Assembly: GCA_964562015.1 (NCBI GenBank)
Contig: CAZLRH010000010.1
Location: 62,001-126,000 of the forward strand
From: CAZLRH01 sp964562015
GTDB taxonomy: Bacteria > Verrucomicrobiota > Verrucomicrobiia > Opitutales > JABDGR01
Direction: 5' to 3'
DNA: 64,000 nt
How positions within the stretch are numbered: the first letter of the stretch is position 1; every line of letters starts with the position of its first letter. This document shows, one piece after another, positions 8,903-17,458 of the stretch. Under the pieces are notes generated by a model, which was not told where the DNA came from, made no database searches, and saw only the letters and a list, made by a program, of their open reading frames with translations. The translations under genes and the position numbers were made by a program.

Positions 8903-9802
8903 TCAGTTGTACTGGATGAGCGCGGTGCCATCAATGCGCTTGGACAAATCAATCGGATCGTCGAGCGACACCGTGCCCGGACGCACCTGGTAGGCCCACA
9001 CCTCAAAATGCACGAGGGCCGCCTCGCCATAAATCGTCGCAAAGGCGCCGTCCACGGCGTCCAGCCCCTGTGCGAGTTTGACGCGCCCGACGCGCGGGAC
9101 ATTGAAGCGCGGGTCAAACGTGTACCATTGGCGGCCCAGGTAAACCTCGAAGTACGCGTGAAAATCCATCGGCGTGCCCGGGTCCACATAACCAATGTCG
9201 GGCAAATGCCCCGTCACATAACGCGCGGGCAAGTTGAAGGCGCGGCACAGCGCAATGCCCATGTGCGCAAAGTCACGGCACACCCCGTAGCGCCGCTGCA
9301 ACACTTCGGAGGCCGACAAATCGGGCCGGCCCGAGAGATAGCGGTATTCAATGTTGTTGTGAATCCAATCGCAAATCGCGCGCACGCGCGGCAGGCCGTT
9401 GACGGTGAATCCGAATTGGTTCCAGGCGAAGTTTAGCAGCTTGTCCGAATCGCAATAGCGGCTCGGGAGGGTGTAGCGCAGCAGTTCCGGCGGAATCAGG
9501 CTGATCGGCAGCATGTCACCCGGGTCGTCCCAATTGTCCGGCGTGGAACGCACGGCCACCAACGCATCGTGCCGAATGTCGTTGCGCCCGGGCGTGAGCA
9601 TCGAGCGGTACGTGGTGTTTCCATGCACGTCTTGAAATTCGTAGGCCGGCCAGCCGATGCCGAAGGACAGCTTTTCCTGCATGACGAGTGCCCGATCATC
9701 CTGCCGGGGCCGCAGCACGAACAACGCAGCGGTCGGCACCGAAGTTTGGTAACTCAGGCTGCAGCCCACGCGCACCGTCAAGTCCAGCGGAGATTGATTC
9801 AT
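8903..9802 (-). CDS. transglutaminase-like superfamily protein
   Basis: The 299-residue product has an N-terminal beta-rich domain and a transglutaminase/protease-like core. The catalytic triad is visible: C175 in RYGVCRDFAH, H215 in DFHAYFEVY and D230 in FDPRFN. Bacterial proteins of this type act as cysteine proteases, amidases or peptide-crosslinking enzymes. No signal peptide is visible, so it is probably cytoplasmic. It is followed by the gamma-glutamylcyclotransferase gene, and both may act on peptide or gamma-glutamyl amides; that link is inference. It is transcribed away from infC across a 290-bp gap in which no other gene is evident. Confidence 0.88.
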   Translation of the reverse strand: MNQSPLDLTVRVGCSLSYQTSVPTAALFVLRPRQDDRALVMQEKLSFGIGWPAYEFQDVHGNTTYRSMLTPGRNDIRHDALVAVRSTPDNWDDPGDMLPISLIPPELLRYTLPSRYCDSDKLLNFAWNQFGFTVNGLPRVRAICDWIHNNIEYRYLSGRPDLSASEVLQRRYGVCRDFAHMGIALCRAFNLPARYVTGHLPDIGYVDPGTPMDFHAYFEVYLGRQWYTFDPRFNVPRVGRVKLAQGLDAVDGAFATIYGEAALVHFEVWAYQVRPGTVSLDDPIDLSKRIDGTALIQYN

Positions 9803-10092
9803 GTAAGGTGGGCTAGGTGCATGAAGGGTGCCATCTCCCGCGCGCGGGCGGAATTGGGTGTATACCTAACCCAGGATGGGGGATTTGTCGAACGCCCAAG
9901 AGGCTGCGCCGGCCAACCCTCTCGAAACCCGCCCCCGGCGCCCCGCTGATTTTGATTGTATGCCGGCCCGGAATGTCCTACGAATCGGGCCTGACACCCA
10001 AGAACGGCCTGCCGGATTTTCGCTTGACGCATGCATAACAGCCAGCAATTCGCAGGGCGAGCCCTCGGGCGTCACCCTCAACCCCAGCGTTA

Positions 10093-10938
10093 ATGGCGAT
10101 TCCCTTCTCCAGTGGGCCGCGTCCGTATCCCGGCCGGCGCCCGGCCTTCGGCCACCCGGCGGTCCGTACTTTCCGCAAGAATGAGCGTATTCGCGCGCCC
10201 GAAGTGCGCGTCATCGGCCACGATGGCAAGCAGGTCGGCATCCTGAACACGCGCGACGCCCTGCGCCTGGCCCAGCAGCAAGGGCTGGATTTGATCGAAG
10301 TTTCGCCGGGCACGCGGCCGCCCGTCTGCCGCATCACTGATTACGGCAAGTTCATGTACGACCAGGGCAAGAAGCAGAAAGACCACAAGCCCCACACCTC
10401 GAAGCTCAAGGAGGTCAAATTTCGTCCGCGTATCGAGCAGCACGACTACGATACGAAGTTGCGCCACGCCGAGGAATTCCTTTACGAGGGCAACAAGGTG
10501 AAACTCACTCTCTCCTTTCGCGGTCGCGAAATGGAGCACAAGGACCTGGGCTTTGACATGATTAAGCGCGTGCTGGCCGACCTCGTGCATGTGGGCCTGC
10601 CCGACCAGTCGCCCCGCCTCATGGGCCGCAACATTGCCCTGACGATTTCTCCTCTCCCGCCGAACAAGCGCAAGCTCAAGCACAACGATCACGACGAACA
10701 CGGCGCACGCCCCGATGGCAGCCGGGCCCCCGAAGACGACCACGGTCATGGCCATGGCCACGATCAGGGTCACAGTCACGACAAAGGCCACGGCAACACT
10801 CCGCGCCCCCAGGCTCCGGCCGCCACTCCTCCTCCTGTTGGCACGGCGACCTCCGTCGGCGCCGCATTGGCCTCCGCGCAGCCGGCACCGACCCCTCCGC
10901 CCCCGCCACCCGCAGCGCCACCTCCGGCGAGCCCGTAG
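10093..10938 (+). CDS. infC: translation initiation factor IF-3 with N-terminal and His/Pro-rich C-terminal extensions
   Basis: IF-3 binds the 30S subunit and checks start-codon selection. The core is recognisable from RKNERIRAPEVRVIG to NIALTISPLP (residues about 28-195). About 27 Arg/Pro-rich residues precede it and about 80 residues follow, so the protein is 281 long against about 180 usually. The tail begins with alternating His and Gly/Asp (EDDHGHGHGHDQGH) and ends in a Pro/Ala run. The usual downstream partners rpmI and rplT are absent; an amidase gene follows instead. ATG at 10093 has no Shine-Dalgarno site. Codon 3 is ATT, the rare start used for infC autoregulation in enterobacteria, which could be chance. 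Confidence 0.93.
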   Translation: MAIPFSSGPRPYPGRRPAFGHPAVRTFRKNERIRAPEVRVIGHDGKQVGILNTRDALRLAQQQGLDLIEVSPGTRPPVCRITDYGKFMYDQGKKQKDHKPHTSKLKEVKFRPRIEQHDYDTKLRHAEEFLYEGNKVKLTLSFRGREMEHKDLGFDMIKRVLADLVHVGLPDQSPRLMGRNIALTISPLPPNKRKLKHNDHDEHGARPDGSRAPEDDHGHGHGHDQGHSHDKGHGNTPRPQAPAATPPPVGTATSVGAALASAQPAPTPPPPPPAAPPPASP

Positions 10939-10962
10939 CCCGCGCCTCCCGGCGCACCGGCC

Positions 10963-12063
10963 ATGACCTGGGTTTTGCCAATGAGGCAGCGGCCTTCCGG
11001 GTGCGATGGTCGCCCGGCCCGGAAAAGTTTTCTTGTTTCGCCGGGCGGTTGGCTGGCCGCCGTACTGCTATGCTTTTGGGGCGGCCTTTCGCTGCGCGCC
11101 GCGGATACGGAATTACACGGCATGACGTTTCGCCCGCTGTCCGACATCGCCGCGCAAATGGGCCTGAAGGCATCCTGGGTGGTCCCGGGGAAAACCATGC
11201 GCCTTCAAGGGCCCGACGCCACCCTGGAGTTTACCGCCAATGAGCGGTTGTTGCATTTGAACAACCAGCCGGTCGCCTTGGGCTATGCGGTGACGCTCTC
11301 GAAGAACATGCTCTACATCTCCAAAAGCGATTTTAACCACAATGTCGTGCCCCTGCTCGCCCCCAATCAGATTCCGGATCCGCCCGCGCTGGTGCGCATT
11401 GTCGTTGATCCCGGCCATGGTGGCAAAGACCCCGGCGCGCAAAATCCCGCACTGAAGTTGGATGAAAAAACCGCCACCCTCGAAACCGCAAAAAAGCTGG
11501 TGGACGAGCTTAATGCGCGCCACTACCTCGCCTCGCTCACCCGCACCACGGATACTTTTGTCGAGCTGCCCGAGCGCTCCGCCATCGCCAATCGTGCGAA
11601 AGCCGATTTGTTCATCAGCATTCACTACAATGTCGTGGACGACCCCAGCGTCACCGGCATTGAGACCTTCATCCTCCCGCCGCCAGGCCAGCCCTCGACC
11701 AAGAACACGGACTTGTCGGAAAGCGACAAGGTGGTGTTGCCCGGCAATCGTTTCGATTACTGGAATTCCATCGTGGGCTATTCCGTGCAGAAAGCGGTGG
11801 CGACCGAACTGAAGTCCACCAACCGCGGCGTGAAGCGCGCGCACCTGGTCGTGTTGAAGGGGCTGCAAATGCCCGGCCTGCTCGTGGAGGGCGGCTTTGT
11901 CACCAGCCCCATCGAGGGCGCAAAAATTCGCACTCCCGACTACCAGAGCAAGGTCGCGAAGGCCATTGCCGACGGCATCGACCTTTACAAAAAAACGCTG
12001 GATAATGTGAAAGCCACGCAGAAAGCCATCCCGGTCACCGCGCCCGCCGCCAAGAAAAAATAA
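10963..12063 (+). CDS. N-acetylmuramoyl-L-alanine amidase (Amidase_3)
   Basis: This zinc hydrolase cuts the amide bond between MurNAc and the stem peptide in peptidoglycan. Zinc ligands and the catalytic Glu are visible: H152 in DPGHGG, E168 in LKLDEKT, H221 in SIHYN and E309 in LLVEGGF. A hydrophobic signal segment lies near residues 28-46, so the protein is exported. Between them (about 50-130) is a small domain resembling the copper-amine-oxidase N-terminal-like fold often found in cell-wall hydrolases. The last residues are basic (AAKKK). The gene begins 24 bp after infC and may be read with it. ATG 10984 is an alternative start. Confidence 0.92.
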   Translation: MTWVLPMRQRPSGCDGRPARKSFLVSPGGWLAAVLLCFWGGLSLRAADTELHGMTFRPLSDIAAQMGLKASWVVPGKTMRLQGPDATLEFTANERLLHLNNQPVALGYAVTLSKNMLYISKSDFNHNVVPLLAPNQIPDPPALVRIVVDPGHGGKDPGAQNPALKLDEKTATLETAKKLVDELNARHYLASLTRTTDTFVELPERSAIANRAKADLFISIHYNVVDDPSVTGIETFILPPPGQPSTKNTDLSESDKVVLPGNRFDYWNSIVGYSVQKAVATELKSTNRGVKRAHLVVLKGLQMPGLLVEGGFVTSPIEGAKIRTPDYQSKVAKAIADGIDLYKKTLDNVKATQKAIPVTAPAAKKK

Positions 12064-12089
12064 GTGCGCATCGATTCCGGCGCGCACTT
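12062..12089 (+). terminator. possible hairpin terminator after amidase gene
   Basis: Starting at the stop codon, AAGTGCGC (12062-12069) pairs with GCGCACTT (12082-12089) around a 12-nt loop. Only a short T run follows, so termination may be weak. Confidence 0.35.
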
Positions 12090-12161
12090 TGCTCAGACGG
12101 GTCGGCGAAAAAATCTCGCGGCCCGCGGCTACTGGGGCTTTAAGACAAGACCGCATCTGTC

Positions 12162-12596
12162 ATGAGCGCGCCCATCTCCTCTTCCCGGCTTTCGTACGCG
12201 CGCACCCTGTTTTTTTTCGCGCTAGGCGGGGCGCTGGGCACGTGGTTGCGCTGGGCCGCCACGCTGGTGTTGCCCATGCAGGCGCTACCGGAGCATCCCT
12301 GGCCATGGAACACGCTCGCGGTCAATCTGCTGGGCTCGTTGTTGATCGGGTTGGTGCTCGAGGCTGGGGAAAAACTGCACGCCCACATCCGCGCTTTTCA
12401 TGCCGTGGGCTTTTGCGGCGGCTTGACCACTTTTTCGGCCTTCGCGGTGGAGACGGCGCGGTTGCTGCAGGCGGGCCGGCTGGGCTTGGCCGCCGCCTAC
12501 GTCGTCGTGTCCGTCGTCGGCTGTGTGCTGGCCGTGTGGTTGGGCTTTCGGTCCACCGGCCTGTGGCCCGGCCGTGAACCGCAAAAAGTGTCATGA
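12162..12596 (+). CDS. crcB: CrcB/Fluc fluoride channel subunit 1
   Basis: This small membrane protein (144 residues, four helices) exports fluoride passively. The signature GFCGGLTTFSAFAVE and the N-terminal GGALGTWLRW are typical of CrcB. It overlaps the next gene, a second CrcB, by ATGA at 12593-12596, so the two are translationally coupled. Paired genes in one operon are known to form heterodimeric channels with the two subunits in opposite orientation. No fluoride riboswitch could be recognised in the 98 bp upstream. Confidence 0.92.
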   Translation: MSAPISSSRLSYARTLFFFALGGALGTWLRWAATLVLPMQALPEHPWPWNTLAVNLLGSLLIGLVLEAGEKLHAHIRAFHAVGFCGGLTTFSAFAVETARLLQAGRLGLAAAYVVVSVVGCVLAVWLGFRSTGLWPGREPQKVS

Positions 12597-12958
12597 ACAG
12601 CCTCGGCCTCATCGCTTTGGTCATCGTGGGCGGCGCCACGGGCTCCGTGCTGCGCGGCTGGCTGGCCGAACGCTTTGCCGGCGGCCTGCCCTGGACCATT
12701 TTATTTATCAATGTGACGGGCTCATTCGTCGCAGGCTGGCTGAACGCGCATTTCGCCGGCGAGCCCGCCCAAGCCTGGGTGCTGACGTTTTTGGTGACCG
12801 GCATTTGCGGCGGCTACACGACCTTTTCCTCCTTTGCCTTTCAACTGCTCGGCCAATGGCGGGCCCGGCACGGTCGTCTGATGGTGCTCTATCTTATGAC
12901 GACGCTCACGCTCGGCATCGCGGCGGCGTGGGTGGGGTTGGTGGTGGGGAGTAGATAA
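12593..12958 (+). CDS. crcB: CrcB/Fluc fluoride channel subunit 2
   Basis: The 121-residue second subunit carries GGATGSVLRGWLAERF at the N-terminus and TGICGGYTTFSSFAFQ in the third helix, the CrcB hallmark with the Phe and Thr residues of the fluoride path. It is shorter than subunit 1, lacking its long N-terminal and C-terminal ends. Its start overlaps the stop of subunit 1, which supports production in equal amounts for a heterodimer. Confidence 0.92.
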   Translation: MNSLGLIALVIVGGATGSVLRGWLAERFAGGLPWTILFINVTGSFVAGWLNAHFAGEPAQAWVLTFLVTGICGGYTTFSSFAFQLLGQWRARHGRLMVLYLMTTLTLGIAAAWVGLVVGSR

Positions 12959-12979
12959 AACCTCCGCTGGAGGCGCATC

Positions 12980-13345
12980 TTAGCCGGAGGGAATCAGGCC
13001 AAAATGATTATCGCAGTGTTCGAGAGGCAGGCCGTGGTGAGTGGCACAGGCGGCGACTATGAGATCGGTGGACGGAACAGTGACTCCTTTTGCGCGACAA
13101 GCCCGGGCCAAGGCGCATGCTTTGGCCCAAACCTGTTCATTGATCGGATAAGGCTCCAGTTCTTCCTCCAAGGCGGCCAGCGCCTCCTTTTCTGCTGGGC
13201 CACGGGCGCCGTTCCAAAGCTCCACCCTGGTCAATTCACACCAGGCGGCCCGTCCCTCCATCAGCAGAGACTTGACGCGGAGGCTGGGCTCGCTGCTGCG
13301 TCCCCGCAGAAATTCAATCCAACTCGAGGCATCGACCAAGGTCAT
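12980..13345 (-). CDS. vapC: PIN-domain toxin, VapC family
   Basis: VapC toxins are Mg-dependent ribonucleases that usually cleave tRNA or rRNA. All four acidic active-site residues are visible: D5 (LVDASSW), E42 (RVELW), D94 (STDLIVAA) and D112 (HCDNHF). The start ATG 13343-13345 overlaps the antitoxin stop as ATGA, with GGGAGG inside the antitoxin gene acting as a Shine-Dalgarno site. An alternative in-frame ATG at 13360 is less likely. The 121-residue length fits the family. It is the second gene of a VapBC operon. Confidence 0.9.
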   Translation of the reverse strand: MTLVDASSWIEFLRGRSSEPSLRVKSLLMEGRAAWCELTRVELWNGARGPAEKEALAALEEELEPYPINEQVWAKACALARACRAKGVTVPSTDLIVAACATHHGLPLEHCDNHFGLIPSG

Positions 13346-13566
13346 CGAGCCGCCTCCCATTTATGGTCGATGCGGGCTTTGCGCAATTCATCCCTGCTTA
13401 TGAAATGGGGGCACGAGCCATGCAGGCGATCAGCCAATGCTTTCAGTCGGCGGTGCCGGTTGAATTCGTCCATGGCGGAGAGCACGGCCTCCCTTTTCGT
13501 TTTGGCGCCCGTGTGCCGGATTGCTTCCCGCAGTAGATCCGTGGGAATATCAATGGTCGTTTTCAT
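13342..13566 (-). CDS. vapB: VapB-family antitoxin
   Basis: The 74-residue product begins MKTTIDIPTDLLREAI and continues TGAKTKREAV, a ribbon-helix-helix DNA-binding start typical of VapB proteins that repress their own operon. The C-terminus is charged and would wrap the toxin. The frame is open up to 13614, but ATG at 13564-13566 matches the family start. A perfect 10-bp inverted repeat lies 2 bp upstream of the start codon and is the likely operator. Confidence 0.88.
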   Translation of the reverse strand: MKTTIDIPTDLLREAIRHTGAKTKREAVLSAMDEFNRHRRLKALADRLHGSCPHFISRDELRKARIDHKWEAAR

Positions 13567-13568
13567 GC

Positions 13569-13591
13569 TTCCAGAATGTCTCATTCTGGAA
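13569..13591 (-). promoter_or_regulatory. palindromic operator of vapBC
   Basis: TTCCAGAATG (13569-13578) and CATTCTGGAA (13582-13591) are perfect complements with a 3-bp centre. The palindrome ends 2 bp before the vapB start codon, where VapBC complexes normally bind to repress their own operon. Confidence 0.7.
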
Positions 13592-13616
13592 TCCAAGCAA
13601 GCGAATTGCCGCATCC

Positions 13617-14795
13617 TTACTTTTTCCCCGTCGCCAAAAAAGCCCGCAGTAGCGCGTATAACTCCGGCGAGTTCAGCAGGAACGAATCGTGGCCGAGGTC
13701 GGAGGCGACTTCCGCATAGGTGATGTTCTTGCCCGTGCGGAGCATGGCCTGGGCGATTTCCTGGTTCTGCCGCGGAGGAAACAACCAGTCCGACGCAAAG
13801 CCCACCACGAGCGCGCGCGCGGTCATTGGGCGAAACGCTTCATCCAGCCGCCCGTCGGGTCCGTAGAGGTCGAAGCGGTCGAGCGCCTTGGTAAAATAAA
13901 GATAGGTGTTCGCATCGAAACGATTCACGAAACTCTGGCCTTGGTACTGCAAATAACTTTCCACCTCAAACTCCACGCCGAGATGGTCCGGCCGTTCGCC
14001 CGCGACGCCATTGGCCGGCTCGCGGCGGGTGCGGCCGAATTTCGTGTCCATGCTCTTGTCCGAAAGGTACGTGATATGAGCCATCATGCGCGCGACGGCC
14101 AGGCCGACGTTGGGCCCCTGGTCCGGCGGATAATCGCCCTGGTTCCACGCGGGATCCTGCATGATGGCGCTGCGGCCCACGGCGTTGAAGGCAATGGCCT
14201 GGGCGCTCTGGCGCGCGGTCGTGGCCAGCGCGATGAGGCCGCGCACGCGCTCGGGGTATTCAATCGCCCACTGCAGGGCCTGCATGCCGCCCATCGAGCC
14301 GCCCACCACCGCCGCCAGCGTGCCGACGCCGAGATGGTCGAGCAGCCGCGCCTGGGCCCGCACCATGTCACGAATCGTCAACGCCGGAAAATCGAGATTG
14401 TAGGGGCGCCCGGTGGCGGGATTCGGTGAGGCGGGCCCGGTCGAGCCGCGGCAGCCGCCGAGGCAGTTGGCGCAAATGACGTAATAATTCTCCGTATCAA
14501 AAGGTTTGCCCGAGCCGATGATGTTGTCCCACCAGCCGGGCTTGCGTTCGGCGCGGTCGTGTCGGCCCGCGCAGTGGTGATCGCCGCTCAAGGCGTGGCA
14601 AATGTAGATGGCGTTCGAGCGGTCGGCGTTGAGTTCGCCGTAGGTTTCGTAACGCAGCGTGAAGCCGGGAATGCTCGCTCCGCTGTCGAACGTAAACGGC
14701 TCGCGGCACGTGAAATCCTGCGGACGCACAACGCCAACGTCACCGCCCGGCGCGGCGGCGGACGAAACGGCCACGGCGGTATCGTCGTCAGTCAC
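13617..14795 (-). CDS. metX: homoserine O-acetyltransferase
   Basis: MetX acetylates homoserine with acetyl-CoA in methionine synthesis. It is an alpha/beta hydrolase whose triad is visible: nucleophile Ser in VVGGSMGGMQ, Asp in FASDWLFPP and His in DLGHDSFLL. ICHALSGDHHCAG and CLGGCRGSTGP are family motifs. GTG at 14793-14795 (392 residues) is preferred; TTG at 14837 would add 14 poorly conserved residues. No metW or metZ gene is adjacent. A homoserine dehydrogenase, which makes its substrate, is encoded separately at 31687-33021. Confidence 0.93.
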   Translation of the reverse strand: MTDDDTAVAVSSAAAPGGDVGVVRPQDFTCREPFTFDSGASIPGFTLRYETYGELNADRSNAIYICHALSGDHHCAGRHDRAERKPGWWDNIIGSGKPFDTENYYVICANCLGGCRGSTGPASPNPATGRPYNLDFPALTIRDMVRAQARLLDHLGVGTLAAVVGGSMGGMQALQWAIEYPERVRGLIALATTARQSAQAIAFNAVGRSAIMQDPAWNQGDYPPDQGPNVGLAVARMMAHITYLSDKSMDTKFGRTRREPANGVAGERPDHLGVEFEVESYLQYQGQSFVNRFDANTYLYFTKALDRFDLYGPDGRLDEAFRPMTARALVVGFASDWLFPPRQNQEIAQAMLRTGKNITYAEVASDLGHDSFLLNSPELYALLRAFLATGKK

Positions 14796-14918
14796 GCGGG
14801 CAAGGATGAAGCAGGAACACGGCGGGATGAAGTGCAAACTTACGCTAAAATCATATCCGTCCGAACTTCGTTAAACCTCCCTATTTCGCGCCCCCTCGTC
14901 CCATTTGGGCAAAAAAAA

Positions 14919-15020
14919 GCCAGGCACCCTACGGCACACGCGAAGCCTGGTTACCGTTGCTCCCTTCCGGGCCTGGCGGAGTTCACCGGTTCTGCATTGC
15001 ATAGGACCCGGCCAGCCGTA
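14919..15020 (-). ncRNA. ffs: signal recognition particle RNA, small bacterial (4.5S-like)
   Basis: On the minus strand the tip sequence CAGGCCCGGAAGGGAGCAACGG matches the universal SRP RNA apical hairpin with its GGAA loop and asymmetric bulges, and GCGTGTGCCG and GGTGCCTGGC form the closing stem with GCCGGGTCC near the 5' end. The RNA is about 100 nt, ends in eight T residues (14911-14918) and has a well-placed promoter. It binds Ffh to target nascent membrane proteins. Confidence 0.93.
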
Positions 15021-15026
15021 CGTTCG

Positions 15027-15054
15027 CATTAAAATTACCTTTGAGCAACTGCAA
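15027..15054 (-). promoter_or_regulatory. promoter of SRP RNA gene
   Basis: TTGCAG (15054-15049) and TTAATG (15032-15027) are spaced by 16 bp. The predicted start at about 15020 fits the 5' end of the SRP RNA. Confidence 0.55.
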
Positions 15055-15068
15055 AATGCAGGGTGAAT

Positions 15069-16610
15069 TTACCCATAAATCTCTCCATACCGCTCCTTGA
15101 GGTAGCGCAGGAGCGCGTCCGCGGATAGATTCCGGCCCGTCGAGTGCCGGCAAGTCTCGGCGGTGTCGTATTGCTTGCCGAGGCGGTGGATTTTATCGCG
15201 CAACCAGTCGCGCAAAGGCGCGGTCTGCGTGCCCGGCGCGCCGGGCGCAGTGAAGTGATCTTCCAATTTAGGCAGCGCCACGCGGGCGGCCTCCCAGAGT
15301 TGTGCCGCCATCATGTTGCCCAGCGTATAACTCGGGAAATAGCCGAAGGACCCGTGGGACCAATGGATGTCCTGTAAAATTCCTTCGGCGTCATCGCGCG
15401 GCGTCAGGCCGAGAAACCGTTGCGCGAGTTCATTCCACACGGCCGGGGCGTCGGCCACGGTCAGGTCGCCGCGGAACAGCGCCTGTTCGATTTCAAAACG
15501 CAGCAAGACATGCAGGTTATAGGTGACTTCATCGGCCTCCACGCGAATGGGCTGGCGCGACACGGCGTTGATCGCGAGATAGAGTTGTTCCGAAGACAAG
15601 CTGGCGGTTTGCGTTGAGAACGCGGCGCGAAAGCGTGGCTCCCAATAGCGCCAGAAGGCGCGGCTGCGGCCCACTTGATTTTCCCATAGACGGCTTTGGG
15701 ATTCGTGCACGGCCATGCCGACCGGCTCGGCCAGCGCGGTGCCGATATGTTCAACCGGCAGGCCTTGTTCATACAGGCCATGGCCGGTCTCGTGAATGCA
15801 ACTGAACAGCGCGTCGAGGGGATTGTCGGCGTCGAAGCGCGTGGTCATGCGCGCATCTTCCGGGCTGCCGCCGCAAAACGGATGCACGCTGCGGTCGAGG
15901 CGCCCGCGCTGAAAATCGAACCCCAGCCACGCGATGACCTCGCGCACGAAGCTTTCCTGCGCGGCCACGGGAAAGCCGCGCAACTCGGGCGCGGGCCGAC
16001 GGGCGGCGCCGTCGAGGATGTGCTCGGCCAGGGGCGGCAGTTCTGCCCGCAACGGCGCAAAGAGGCGGTCGGTTTCCACGGCGGTCAAGCCGGGGTCGTG
16101 GCGGTCGAGCCAGTAGTCGTAGGGATTGGCGGTAAAACCCTGCAGACCGGCTTCTTCGCGTGAGAGGTCGAGCTGGGATTGCAGATGGGGTGCAAAGGCG
16201 CTGAAATTTTTCGCGGTGCGCGCCGCCGTCCACGCATGGTACGCGTGGCTGCTGACTTCCGCGCGGCGGGCGACGAATTCCGGCGGCAGGCGCGTCGCGC
16301 GGTCGTAATTCAATTTCGCCCAGCGCACGACACATGCTTGTTCCGCCGTCAGGCGGCCCAGGTTGCTGCTCAGTTCCGCAACCCAATCGCCGATTTCGGG
16401 GCGGATGGCTTCGCGGTGGGCGATTTCAGAAAGGGCGGCCAGCTCTTCACCGCGGGCGGGGGCGCTCAGCGGCGGCAGATTGACCTCCTGGTCCCAGTGC
16501 AAAATGCCGAGCGCACTGGCGAGGCGGTGCACGCGTCGCAGGGCCGCCACCAATTTGGTGTAGGCCGCGGGCGGGGGCGGAGCAAAGGCAGGGGAAGGCG
16601 TGGTCGGCAT
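15069..16610 (-). CDS. M32 family metallocarboxypeptidase (Taq type)
   Basis: This cytoplasmic zinc carboxypeptidase removes C-terminal residues from peptides. The 513-residue length and the zinc motif HETGH at 273-277, within CIHETGHGLYEQGLP, are diagnostic of family M32, as is HPFCGG before it and ESQSRLWENQVGRS after it. ATG 16608-16610 is the start. It ends 55 bp before the SRP RNA promoter and is preceded by another metallopeptidase gene on the same strand, 12 bp upstream, so the two probably form an operon. Confidence 0.93.
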   Translation of the reverse strand: MPTTPSPAFAPPPPAAYTKLVAALRRVHRLASALGILHWDQEVNLPPLSAPARGEELAALSEIAHREAIRPEIGDWVAELSSNLGRLTAEQACVVRWAKLNYDRATRLPPEFVARRAEVSSHAYHAWTAARTAKNFSAFAPHLQSQLDLSREEAGLQGFTANPYDYWLDRHDPGLTAVETDRLFAPLRAELPPLAEHILDGAARRPAPELRGFPVAAQESFVREVIAWLGFDFQRGRLDRSVHPFCGGSPEDARMTTRFDADNPLDALFSCIHETGHGLYEQGLPVEHIGTALAEPVGMAVHESQSRLWENQVGRSRAFWRYWEPRFRAAFSTQTASLSSEQLYLAINAVSRQPIRVEADEVTYNLHVLLRFEIEQALFRGDLTVADAPAVWNELAQRFLGLTPRDDAEGILQDIHWSHGSFGYFPSYTLGNMMAAQLWEAARVALPKLEDHFTAPGAPGTQTAPLRDWLRDKIHRLGKQYDTAETCRHSTGRNLSADALLRYLKERYGEIYG

Positions 16611-16622
16611 TGCAAACGTTGA

Positions 16623-17303
16623 TTAACGATTGCGATTACCGGACACCAGCGAAAGAAAGTAAATCAAATTGCCCAGGGCCGCGACGAACGCCGCCACATA
16701 GGTCCAGGACGCGGCCTTCAACGTATCGCGCGCGCCCACCATTTCCTGCGGGTCGAGAATGCCGAGGCCTTCCAGGTGTTTGAGCGCGCGGCGGGAGGCG
16801 TCGAATTCCACCGGCAGGGTCACGAATTGAAACACCGTCAGCAGCAGATAGACGCCGATGGCGACGTAAATGAGGCCAAACATCCGGAAGAAAAACCCGC
16901 CGAAAAGAATAAAAGGCAGCAGCGAGCAGGCAATATTGGTCATCGGCACGAGGTTCATGCGAAAATGCAGGGCGGGAAAGCCGACTTTGTCCTGCAGGGC
17001 GTGTCCGGCTTCGTGGGCCGCCACGCCCAAGGCCGCCAGGCTCCCACCGCGAAAATTCTCCGAACTGAGGGAGAGCCGCTTGTTGACCGGGTCGTAGTGG
17101 TCGGTCAGGTGCCCGGGGATTTCGACAATTTCGACATTGGTAATGCCGGCGGAGCGCATGACGGCGCTGGCCACCTCCGCCCCGGTTAGCCGTGCCCGCG
17201 CCCCCACCCGCGACCACTTTGCATAGGTGGTGCTCACGCGGTGCTGGGCCCAAAAACCCAGCAGCGCGGGGACGATAAGCAGGAGGATGTATTCGGAAAT
17301 CAC
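16623..17303 (-). CDS. YugP-like zinc metallopeptidase (Zn_peptidase_2), membrane protein
   Basis: The 226-residue membrane protein has a zinc motif HEAGH at 97-101 (GVAAHEAGHALQDK) and three to four hydrophobic helices, matching the YugP family of putative membrane metallopeptidases. VEIVEIPGHLTDHYDPVNKRLSLS before the motif is also typical. The physiological target is not known. The start is GTG at 17301-17303. It lies just upstream of the M32 gene and diverges from ndk. Confidence 0.9.
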   Translation of the reverse strand: MISEYILLLIVPALLGFWAQHRVSTTYAKWSRVGARARLTGAEVASAVMRSAGITNVEIVEIPGHLTDHYDPVNKRLSLSSENFRGGSLAALGVAAHEAGHALQDKVGFPALHFRMNLVPMTNIACSLLPFILFGGFFFRMFGLIYVAIGVYLLLTVFQFVTLPVEFDASRRALKHLEGLGILDPQEMVGARDTLKAASWTYVAAFVAALGNLIYFLSLVSGNRNR

Positions 17304-17458
17304 GGCAATCCGGAACGGTCGCGGTCAGGTCGACCGCATCCTGCCTTAAAACAGCGGGAAAGCAAAGCGGGTTCCACCCGCCCGACAGCCACCCGGAGCG
17401 GCAGTGTTATAGGCTTGATAAATGGCGCACTTTCGCGCCTAGTCATTATTCTCCTATT

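Noticed and set aside
11113..12156. 347-residue open frame antisense to the amidase
   Set aside because: The plus-strand frame encodes all zinc ligands of Amidase_3. The antisense frame has no recognisable motif.
12064..12161. fluoride riboswitch before the crcB pair
   Set aside because: The conserved crcB-motif elements (GGCGAUGG, CUGAUG) are not present in this 98-bp stretch. The only structure is the short hairpin at 12062-12089.
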